DNA of 5,095 nt, from positions 1 to 5,095 of the forward strand of contig JAIEQQ010000093.1 in assembly GCA_019747615.1 (NCBI GenBank), in the 5' to 3' direction. Below the pieces are notes generated by a model, which was given only the letters and a program-made list of their open reading frames with translations, made no database searches and was not told the origin of the DNA. Source of the DNA: Phycisphaerales bacterium (lineage in GTDB: Bacteria; Planctomycetota; Phycisphaerae; Phycisphaerales; UBA1924). A program made the position numbers and the translations under genes. Below are positions 1-4,929 of the stretch, in pieces (positions within the stretch are counted from its first letter, which is position 1; every line of letters starts with the position of its first letter).

Positions 1-457
1 CACGAGAGACGGTGAACGACGCGCCGGTGCCGGTCTGTGCCGAAGTCGCTTGGGGCTGATTTGCGCCCGGCGCTGACGAACCGGCGACGGTCGTCAGATC
101 GTCATCGAGCGTCACGCTGGTGAGCATGCCGTCGCTGGTGAGCACGCTGGCGACGCCTCGGTACTCGTCAACGCCGAGGGCGATGGGCAGGCCGTTGAGC
201 GAGAGTTGTCGCTTGGTGACGTACGAAGCGGTGCCGGTCTTGAACAGCGGCGCGACGTTCCACGCCAAGTACAGCATGATCCCCAGCACACAGACAATCA
301 CACCGATGCCGCCGACGGTCACGATGATCCGCATCGCCGAGTCCACGGTGCGAACACGCGATTTGGTGACGCGACGAAAGTTCGGCGCGGGCGTTCCCGG
401 CGCGGGCCGAGATTGGGCGGGGCCGGAGGGCGGAATTGGAGAGGCTGGTGTCGTCAT
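1..457 (-). CDS. pstC: Phosphate ABC transporter permease PstC, large type (N-terminal part, cut by the window edge)
   Basis: Reading on the minus strand from ATG at 457 gives 152 codons without a stop, continuing past the left edge. Residues 1-35 are Pro/Ser/Ala-rich and end in a basic stretch. One membrane segment spans about 44-70, with the core VTVGGIGVIVCVLGIMLYL followed by AWNVAPLF. A polar segment follows (from about 73), probably exported. A first helix of this type ending in V-x-PLF and leading into a large periplasmic domain is typical of the long PstC found in Pseudomonas and others (roughly 700 residues, against about 320 in E. coli). PstC pairs with PstA to form the inner-membrane phosphate channel driven by PstB. 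It lies 185 nt downstream of pstS, the normal gene order, so pstA and pstB are expected beyond the left edge. No good Shine-Dalgarno site precedes the ATG. The catalytic permease helices are not visible here; the call rests on the N-terminus and context. Confidence 0.82.
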   Translation of the reverse strand, partial: MTTPASPIPPSGPAQSRPAPGTPAPNFRRVTKSRVRTVDSAMRIIVTVGGIGVIVCVLGIMLYLAWNVAPLFKTGTASYVTKRQLSLNGLPIALGVDEYRGVASVLTSDGMLTSVTLDDDLTTVAGSSAPGANQPQATSAQTGTGASFTVSR

Positions 458-503
458 GCGGGGAGTGCGGGTGAGAGGGATCTCGCGCGAGACTTTACCA
501 GAA

Positions 504-535
504 GGCCCGGCGAAGGTTCTCGCCTTCGCCGGGCC
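504..535 (-). terminator. Perfect 13-bp hairpin between pstS and pstC (attenuator or processing site)
   Basis: GGCCCGGCGAAGG at 504-516 and its exact complement at 523-535 form a 13-bp stem with a 6-nt loop. In the minus-strand transcript it starts 107 nt past the pstS stop and ends 46 nt before the pstC start. The bases after it (TTCTGGTAAAG) are not a real U-tract, so full Rho-independent termination is doubtful. Partial attenuation, or a 3' stabiliser for pstS mRNA, fits the known need for more PstS than PstC. Confidence 0.55.
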
Positions 536-603
536 GTTGAGTGATTTCACACCATCTTGGTTTGTCGGGCCGATCCCGATGGGAACTCAGGGATGATGCT
601 TTA

Positions 604-635
604 CCGCCGGTCGGAGCGTTCGCCGCGACTGGCGG
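604..635 (-). other. Imperfect hairpin just after the pstS stop
   Basis: CCGCCGGTCG at 604-613 pairs with CGACTGGCGG at 626-635. The ten positions have one imperfect pair, an A-C mismatch in the minus-strand RNA, and enclose a 12-nt loop. It lies 7 nt past the pstS stop codon and has no U-tract after it. It may protect the pstS 3' end together with the stronger hairpin at 504-535; in this GC-rich sequence it could also be chance. Confidence 0.3.
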
Positions 636-642
636 GATTGAA

Positions 643-1608
643 TCAGAACTTGGCTTCGAGACCGACAGACTTGAGCGCCGTGCGAGCGGCGTCGGCCTTG
701 ATCGGGAAGTAGCCGTCCTTGACGACGCCTTCCTGGCCCGACTGGGTGTAGATCATCTTGACGAACTCAGCGCGGAGGGGCTCAAGCTGGGTGCCCGGCT
801 TGTAGTTGACGTAGCAGTACAGGTAACGGGCCAGCGGGTAGCTGCCGTCGTAGGCGAACTCGGCCTCAGCGGCGACGGCCTTGTCCTTGGCGGTCTTCTT
901 GACCTTCACAGCCTTGACGTCGGCGGTCTTGTAGCCCAGGCCCGAGTAGCCCATGCCGAACTTGTCGGTCGCGATCGCCTGGATCACGGCGCTGGAGCCC
1001 GGCTGCTCCTTGACGGTGGTCTTGAAGTCCTTCTTCGAGAGCGCGTGCTCCTTGAAGAAGCCGTAGGTGCCCGACGAGCTGTTGCGGCCGTAGAGCTGCA
1101 CGGGCTGGCTGGCCCACGCGGCGTCCTTGACGCCCAGGTCGCCCCAGGTCATTTCCTTGCCGTCAACGGAGAACACAGCCTGGATCTGCTCAAAGCTGAT
1201 CTCTTCGAGCGGACAATCCTTGTTGACGAACACCGCGAGGGCGTCAACGGCGGTCGGCAGGCCGACCGGCTTGTAGCCGAACTTCTTCTCGAAGGTGTCG
1301 ATCTCGCTCTTCTTCATGTCGCGGCTCATCGGGCCGAACTGAGCGATGCCCTCGGTCAGCGCTGGTGGCGCGGTGCTGGAGCCCTTGCCCTCGATCTCGA
1401 TCTTGGTGCTGGGGTAGAACTTCTTGAAGTCCTCGGCCCAGTGGGTCATCATGTTGTTCATGCTGTCGGAGCCGACCGACTTGATCGTGCCCGACACGCC
1501 CTCGACCGGCGTGTACTTCGGCAGAGCCGAATCAACAGCGACCTTGGACGGGGCCGCGAAGGCCGTTGCGGACATGGCGAGAACGGCGAATGCCAACGTT
1601 GACTTCAT
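643..1608 (-). CDS. pstS: Phosphate-binding periplasmic protein PstS
   Basis: This is a 321-residue solute-binding protein that captures inorganic phosphate outside the inner membrane and delivers it to PstCA/PstB. Residues 1-18 (MKSTLAFAVLAMSATAFA) form a signal peptide with an AFA|AP cleavage site. Phosphate-site motifs follow in order: VGSDSM at 45-50, GKGSSTAPPALTEG at 74-87, FGPMSRDM at 91-98, and GRNSSSGTYGFFKE at 174-187. Later conserved stretches are GYSGLGYKT (220-228) and YPLARYLYCYVNYKPG (257-272). The length and motifs resemble the Pseudomonas-type PstS (about 323 residues), which fits the large-type pstC next to it. The start at 1608 is chosen because AGGAG lies 6 nt upstream and a signal peptide follows at once; an in-frame ATG at 1647 would add 13 unneeded residues and lies inside a palindrome. 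A Pho-box-like repeat upstream suggests induction by phosphate starvation. Confidence 0.96.
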   Translation of the reverse strand: MKSTLAFAVLAMSATAFAAPSKVAVDSALPKYTPVEGVSGTIKSVGSDSMNNMMTHWAEDFKKFYPSTKIEIEGKGSSTAPPALTEGIAQFGPMSRDMKKSEIDTFEKKFGYKPVGLPTAVDALAVFVNKDCPLEEISFEQIQAVFSVDGKEMTWGDLGVKDAAWASQPVQLYGRNSSSGTYGFFKEHALSKKDFKTTVKEQPGSSAVIQAIATDKFGMGYSGLGYKTADVKAVKVKKTAKDKAVAAEAEFAYDGSYPLARYLYCYVNYKPGTQLEPLRAEFVKMIYTQSGQEGVVKDGYFPIKADAARTALKSVGLEAKF

Positions 1609-1614
1609 GCGAGA

Positions 1615-1619
1615 CTCCT
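1615..1619 (-). promoter_or_regulatory. Ribosome binding site of pstS (AGGAG)
   Basis: AGGAG on the minus strand sits 6 nt before the ATG at 1608. It decides this start over the in-frame ATGs at 1632, 1641 and 1647. Confidence 0.85.
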
Positions 1620-1629
1620 GTGAGGGTTG

Positions 1630-1648
1630 CATGCGGATCATCCGCATG
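1630..1648. promoter_or_regulatory. 19-bp palindrome in the pstS leader (possible operator)
   Basis: CATGCGGATnATCCGCATG has 9-bp arms around one central base. A third copy of the half-site (CCGCATG) lies at 1662-1668, exactly 20 bp from the copy at 1642-1648. The group is 21-60 bp before the pstS start. The symmetry and helical spacing suggest a dimeric regulator site. In RNA it could fold as a 7-bp hairpin upstream of the Shine-Dalgarno site. No regulator is encoded nearby. Confidence 0.4.
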
Positions 1649-1691
1649 TACCAAGTCTTCGCCGCATGGTGAGCCCGGACGCGATTGCGAG

Positions 1692-1708
1692 TGTGAAGAG
1701 TCTGTTAA
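1692..1708 (-). promoter_or_regulatory. Pho-box-like direct repeat upstream of pstS
   Basis: The minus strand reads TTAACA-N5-TTCACA, two hexamers 11 bp apart, ending 83 bp before the pstS ATG. PhoP boxes in Bacillus are TT(A/C/T)ACA repeats at this spacing, and the E. coli Pho box also has an 11-bp period. A possible third, weaker copy (TTCGTG) lies one period further upstream. No convincing -10 box sits at the expected distance downstream, so this is a candidate only. Confidence 0.35.
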
Positions 1709-1806
1709 TGAAACACGAAGTCGTGCAAAGTTGGCTGGTCAGCTCAGATTTACAACGAAAACCCGCCGATTTGCCGCGATTATGAAGCGTTTGCGCGAGA
1801 TTTCGT

Positions 1807-3450
1807 TCACCCAAGCACGATTGTCACGATCACCTGCATCGCCGCGATTCGGAGCACCATCGCCAGGGGGTACACGGCGGTGTAGGTCAACGCCGGAGCA
1901 TCGTTGCGGCTCAGTTCGCCCGCCAGAGACAACGCTGGAGGGTCGGTCATGCTCCCGGCCAGAAGGCCCATCGTCGACGGCCCGTCCAAGTTCAGCCACA
2001 CTCGGGCGACGACGGCCCCCACGAGCAACGGCAGGAGGACCACCGCCAAAGCGCACGCGAGCCACGTCAGAACCGCGGTGCCGTGGATGGCCTCGAGCAT
2101 CGCGCCGCCGGAGAGCAGCCCCACTGACGCCATGAAGAGAGCGATCCCCGTTTCGCGGATCGCGGCGTTCGCCGGCGCGGGCATCGAACAGATCATCGGG
2201 CCGAGTCGCCCAACTCGCGCGAAGAGCAAGGCCACGAGCATCGGCCCAGCCGCGAGGCCGAGCTTGATCGGCGTCGACAGGCCGGGGAGCGGGATCGGAA
2301 TCGACCCGATGAGTACGCCGCAGCAGATGCCCAGGAACATGGGGATCAGGTGGGGCTGGTTGAGAGCGCGTTGCGAGTTTCCAACAAGCGCCCGCACCCG
2401 TGGCAGTGCATCTTCGGGCCCCACCGCTGTCAGCACGTCGCCAAACTGAACGACCAACTCGCCCCGCGCGGCCATCTCGACGCCGGCGCGTTCGACACGC
2501 GAAATCTGGACGCCGAATCGGCGCACCAGATCGAGCTCCAGCATCGATTGGCCGACGACTTCGCTTCGCGTGACGACGAACTTCTGTGCCGCGACCTGCC
2601 CGGAGTGCATTCGCAGGTCCGTCTCGCTGGCGCGACCGAGCAGGATGATGAGCTGGTCAATCTCAGCGCGGCCGCCGACGGCGAGCACCAGATCGCCGAG
2701 TTGAAGGCGGGTCTCGCCGGTGGGCACGCTGACGTGCTGGCCACTGAGATGCCTGGTGAGCACGACGCCGAGCGAATGGATGATGCCGAGTCGTCGCAGC
2801 TCGATGCCGGCGACGCTTGGGTTCGAGACCTCGATGGTGGCGTGACCGACTGATTCTGCGGGAGCAGGCGACGACTGGATCGGCGGCTGCAAGGACGGCA
2901 GGACTCGGGCGAGCCGGGCGCTTGCGATCATGACACCGATCGTGCCCAGGACGCCGAGCGGGTACGCGAGCGCATAGCCAGCGGTGGACGCGCCCGGATC
3001 AAGCCCGCGTTCGGCCATCGCCGCCTGGCCCGCGGCGAGGCTTGGCGTGTTCGTTGTCGCGCCCGCGAGCACCCCGAGCCCGTCCTGAAGATTGAGAAGG
3101 CCCAGCTTGATGATCGCCAGCATGATCCCCGCTCCGAGCAGAACAATGCCGGCGGCGATGATGTTCAACCCGAGTCCTGCGCGTTTGAGGGAGACGAAGA
3201 ACCCTGGCCCGATCTGAAGACCCACGCAGAATACGAAGAGGACGAGCCCGAGATCGCGTGCGAACTTGAGCACGTTGGCGTCGACGATCACGCCGCCGGC
3301 CGAGAGCCCCAGTCCGACCAGCAGCACTCCGGCGACGCCGAGCCCGACGCCGCGCACGCGGACGTGCCCGAGCGCAAGCCCCGCGGCGATGCAAATCGCC
3401 AGCAGGACGATGGCTCCAGCGCTCGGATGTTCGGCCAGCCAAGGGCCCAT
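1807..3450 (-). CDS. AspT/YidE/YbjL-family transporter with two RCK_C domains
   Basis: This 547-residue membrane protein has the layout of the aspartate:alanine exchanger family (TC 2.A.81; usual length about 550-560). An N-terminal membrane half covers about 10-185, two soluble RCK_C (TrkA_C) domains cover about 205-275 and 285-357, and a second membrane half covers about 366-547. The halves are internal repeats: GATTNTPSLAAGQ at 130-142 matches GSMTDPPALSLAG at 499-511, and each is followed by a conserved AYPLG or VYPLA motif. GLVLFVFCVGLQIGPGFF (68-85) is also typical. Family members include bacterial Asp/Ala exchangers and E. coli YidE and YbjL; the substrate cannot be read from sequence. 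The RCK_C domains suggest cytoplasmic ligand control. The start is supported by GGAG 8 nt upstream. The gene begins 42 nt after the RidA-like stop, so they are probably cotranscribed; pstS follows after a 198-nt gap and is probably separate. Confidence 0.92.
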   Translation of the reverse strand: MGPWLAEHPSAGAIVLLAICIAAGLALGHVRVRGVGLGVAGVLLVGLGLSAGGVIVDANVLKFARDLGLVLFVFCVGLQIGPGFFVSLKRAGLGLNIIAAGIVLLGAGIMLAIIKLGLLNLQDGLGVLAGATTNTPSLAAGQAAMAERGLDPGASTAGYALAYPLGVLGTIGVMIASARLARVLPSLQPPIQSSPAPAESVGHATIEVSNPSVAGIELRRLGIIHSLGVVLTRHLSGQHVSVPTGETRLQLGDLVLAVGGRAEIDQLIILLGRASETDLRMHSGQVAAQKFVVTRSEVVGQSMLELDLVRRFGVQISRVERAGVEMAARGELVVQFGDVLTAVGPEDALPRVRALVGNSQRALNQPHLIPMFLGICCGVLIGSIPIPLPGLSTPIKLGLAAGPMLVALLFARVGRLGPMICSMPAPANAAIRETGIALFMASVGLLSGGAMLEAIHGTAVLTWLACALAVVLLPLLVGAVVARVWLNLDGPSTMGLLAGSMTDPPALSLAGELSRNDAPALTYTAVYPLAMVLRIAAMQVIVTIVLG

Positions 3451-3458
3451 CGCGACGT

Positions 3459-3462
3459 CTCC
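3459..3462 (-). promoter_or_regulatory. Ribosome binding site of the AspT/YidE-like transporter (GGAG)
   Basis: GGAG on the minus strand lies 8 nt before the ATG at 3450 and supports that start. It falls in the 42-nt gap after the RidA-like gene, so the transporter can be translated from a shared message. Confidence 0.65.
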
Positions 3463-3492
3463 AGACAGATTCGGTGTATCGAACGCCCCCGC

Positions 3493-4014
3493 TTAAACGT
3501 CCATCGCTTCGAACACGCACTCGACCTCGACGGGCGCGCCAAGTGGCAGGGAACTGCTGCCGACGGCGGCGCGGGCGTGCCGGCCGGCGTCGCCGAAGAC
3601 TTGGACCATGAGCTCGCTGGCACCGTTGGCGACCTTCGGGTGATCTGTAAACTCCGGCCCGCACGCGACGAAGACGCCGAGGCGAACAACACTCTTGACG
3701 CGATCGATGGAACCGAGCTCCGCTGCGACGGCCGCCAGCGCGTTCAGCGCGCAGCGCTGGGCACACTGGATCGCAAGCTCGATACTCACGCTCCCCACCC
3801 CCCCCACACCCTGGCCGACGATGCCGGTGGCCAGGAGCTTGCCGTCAACGAAAGGGATCTGCCCGGCGACATACACGAGGTTGCCGATGCGCCGCGTCGG
3901 GACGTACGCCGCGACGGGCTTGGCGGGCGTGGGGAGCGTGAAACCCAGGCGTTGGAGATTGGCCGAGGCGGAGGACGCGGGGTAGATTGGCGAAGTGCTC
4001 GTCGGATCGTTCAT
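3493..4014 (-). CDS. RidA family protein (YjgF/YER057c/UK114-like)
   Basis: This 173-residue cytosolic protein has a Ser/Ala/Pro-rich N-terminal tail (1-20) and then the YjgF-like domain. Visible family motifs are LGFTLPTPAKPVAAYVP (23-39), GNLVYVAGQIPF (44-55), QCALNALAAV-like QRCALNALAAV (86-96), DRVKSVVRLGVFV (104-116), FTDHPKVANGASEL (122-135), VFGDAGRHARAAVG (139-152) and LPLGAPVEVE (156-165). R148 aligns with the active-site arginine of E. coli RidA (R105), so imine/enamine hydrolysis is plausible. This subgroup is longer than classic RidA (about 128 residues) and its substrate is not established. A glycine-rich stretch QGVGGVG at 68-74, encoded by a G-rich tract with eight consecutive Gs, appears inserted where relatives have a short loop. 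There is no Shine-Dalgarno site; TATCCT ends 6 nt before the ATG, suggesting a leaderless message. The AspT-like transporter gene follows after 42 nt. Confidence 0.9.
   Translation of the reverse strand: MNDPTSTSPIYPASSASANLQRLGFTLPTPAKPVAAYVPTRRIGNLVYVAGQIPFVDGKLLATGIVGQGVGGVGSVSIELAIQCAQRCALNALAAVAAELGSIDRVKSVVRLGVFVACGPEFTDHPKVANGASELMVQVFGDAGRHARAAVGSSSLPLGAPVEVECVFEAMDV
3793..3811 (-). repeat. G-rich tract with G-quadruplex potential inside the RidA-like gene
   Basis: On the minus (coding) strand the order is G3-TGT-G8-T-G4; the G8 run can supply two G-tracts, giving four in all. It encodes QGVGGVG. The sequence resembles the tract at 4713-4734, sharing CAGGG, GTGGGGG, TGGGGA and a following GTG. 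Confidence 0.5.
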
Positions 4015-4020
4015 GGGCCG

Positions 4021-4026
4021 AGGATA
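4021..4026 (-). promoter_or_regulatory. -10 box of the RidA-like gene (TATCCT), probably leaderless
   Basis: TATCCT on the minus strand ends 6 nt before the ATG at 4014, placing the expected transcription start on the A of the ATG. No Shine-Dalgarno site is present. A TTGACG at 4060-4065 lies too far upstream to be its -35. The same hexamer precedes the DUF4442-like gene. Confidence 0.45.
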
Positions 4027-4109
4027 GCGGTCGCGCGAGGAGACTGTTGCTGGGTCACGCGTCAAGGCCGGGGATTTTGGTTGAAGGTCGCGTGAAGCCG
4101 GTGCGGTTG

Positions 4110-4817
4110 CTACTTCACCTTCGCCGCGGCGGATTCGCGTCGCTCGGCCCGGGCCTCGTGCAGAGCCTTGGGCGTGATGTGGAACGTCGCCATGCACTTG
4201 CCGACGCGGAGCTCTTTCCGAAGTCCTCGCGTTGGCAGTTGCTGGACGATGTCCATCTCGATGTCGAAGTTGAACTCGTGCCCCGTGCGGAGGCACTCAT
4301 CGAGGCTCTGGATCGGTGTCACGCGATAGATCGCCGGGCCGAAACAGGGGCGCAGAAACTTGTACTCCAGGCGTTTGCAGACGACGGTGTAATCACCGCC
4401 GCAGTAGCCGTAGATGTACATGCCGCCGGCGATCTCGCTGTTGGCCAGGAGGCTGGCGCCTGCCATGGCGTTGTACCAGTTGCGGTTGAAGCGCCGGAAC
4501 GGCAGGACTGCCGAGAAGGTGTTGCCGTCAACCTTCTTGATCTTGATGCCGCTGCGGAAGGCGTACGGCAGCCAGATGAGGCTCGCGATGCGGTGCCAGA
4601 ATGTGCTGCGGCTGGTCAGGCGAGCGACATAGTCCTCGACCTTGTCCATGAAGCGCCGCTTGCGCAGGTGGGCCGGGCCGGGCTTGAAGACCGCGACCGA
4701 AGTGTCCACAGTCCCCACCCCCACCCCCTGCCCCACGGCGCACGACGACGCTGGGGCGGGGGCATCGCCGGTGCTTGGCGAAGTTGCAACGGGTTGGACG
4801 GGCGTTCCTGCCGACAC
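4110..4817 (-). CDS. Hotdog-fold, DUF4442-like (PaaI-thioesterase-like) protein
   Basis: From GTG at 4817 this is 235 residues. The conserved part begins near M57 (ATG at 4649) and is about 179 residues. It has an N-terminal helical stretch, then RFNRNWYNAMAGASLLANSE (109-128), which matches the central-helix motif of DUF4442/PaaI-like hotdog proteins, and a closing strand ATFHITPKAL (210-219). Hotdog proteins hydrolyse or bind acyl thioesters such as acyl-CoA; no substrate can be given. The His-Gly-Gly signature of classical PaaI enzymes is not evident, so activity is uncertain, though E128 is kept at the central-helix acidic position. The start is unclear. ATG 4649 has no Shine-Dalgarno site, and the 16 codons just before it all end in G or C, suggesting coding upstream of it. 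GTG 4817 has TATCCT 7 nt upstream. Other GTGs (4709, 4904) are possible. The extension is low complexity (Pro/Ala/Ser/Thr, then Gly/Val). It runs 95 nt upstream of the RidA-like gene. Confidence 0.7.
   Translation of the reverse strand: MSAGTPVQPVATSPSTGDAPAPASSCAVGQGVGVGTVDTSVAVFKPGPAHLRKRRFMDKVEDYVARLTSRSTFWHRIASLIWLPYAFRSGIKIKKVDGNTFSAVLPFRRFNRNWYNAMAGASLLANSEIAGGMYIYGYCGGDYTVVCKRLEYKFLRPCFGPAIYRVTPIQSLDECLRTGHEFNFDIEMDIVQQLPTRGLRKELRVGKCMATFHITPKALHEARAERRESAAAKVK
4713..4734 (-). repeat. Strong G-quadruplex motif near the 5' end of the DUF4442-like gene
   Basis: On the minus strand the order is G4-CA-G5-T-G5-T-G4, four long G-tracts with loops of 2, 1 and 1 nt. If the GTG at 4817 is the start, it encodes VGQGVGVG (residues 28-35); if the ATG at 4649 is the start, it lies in the leader 64 nt upstream. 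It resembles the tract at 3793-3811. Confidence 0.6.
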
Positions 4818-4824
4818 GGGTGGA

Positions 4825-4830
4825 AGGATA
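4825..4830 (-). promoter_or_regulatory. -10 box of the DUF4442-like gene (TATCCT), probably leaderless
   Basis: TATCCT on the minus strand ends 7 nt before the in-frame GTG at 4817. It is the same hexamer, at nearly the same spacing, as in front of the RidA-like gene. No -35 match is evident. Confidence 0.4.
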
Positions 4831-4918
4831 GCCGATTTCGCCGCCGTGGCGCACGACCCGAGGAACCCCAAGCGAACGCCGATCCGACCCGAGCATCGGA
4901 CCACCCGTCAGCGCGGCA

Positions 4919-4924
4919 TATGCT
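4919..4924 (+). promoter_or_regulatory. -10 box of the plus-strand gene (TATGCT), probably leaderless
   Basis: TATGCT ends 5 nt before the ATG at 4930 and no Shine-Dalgarno site is present. It forms a divergent pair with the box at 4825-4830; the two starts are 112 bp apart. Confidence 0.4.
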
Positions 4925-4929
4925 GCACC

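Noticed and set aside
541..1602. Long plus-strand open frame (353 codons) opposite pstS
   Set aside because: It lies antisense to a clear pstS. It is rich in Leu, Val, Arg and Asp as expected from the reverse of high-GC codons, and has no recognisable motif or start signal.
1609..1647. Upstream in-frame ATGs for pstS (1632, 1641, 1647)
   Set aside because: They fall in a palindromic leader, lack a Shine-Dalgarno site, and would place up to 13 polar residues before a well-formed signal peptide.
2999..3766. Second minus-strand frame overlapping the transporter and RidA-like genes
   Set aside because: It is an Arg-rich product of the wrong frame; both overlapping genes show clear family motifs.
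3364..4095. Plus-strand open frame opposite the RidA-like gene
   Set aside because: It is a shadow frame over a well-supported minus-strand gene, and its product is low-complexity and Arg/Asp-rich.
4737..4857. 10-bp direct repeat GGCGCACGAC at 4737-4746 and 4848-4857
   Set aside because: It is short, GC-rich and has no conserved flanks; chance is a sufficient explanation.
4110..4904. Longest form of the DUF4442-like gene, from GTG at 4904
   Set aside because: Its extra 29 residues show a weak lipobox-like LGSC near residues 15-18, but the start has no Shine-Dalgarno site. The form from 4817 has a better-placed -10 hexamer. It cannot be fully excluded.
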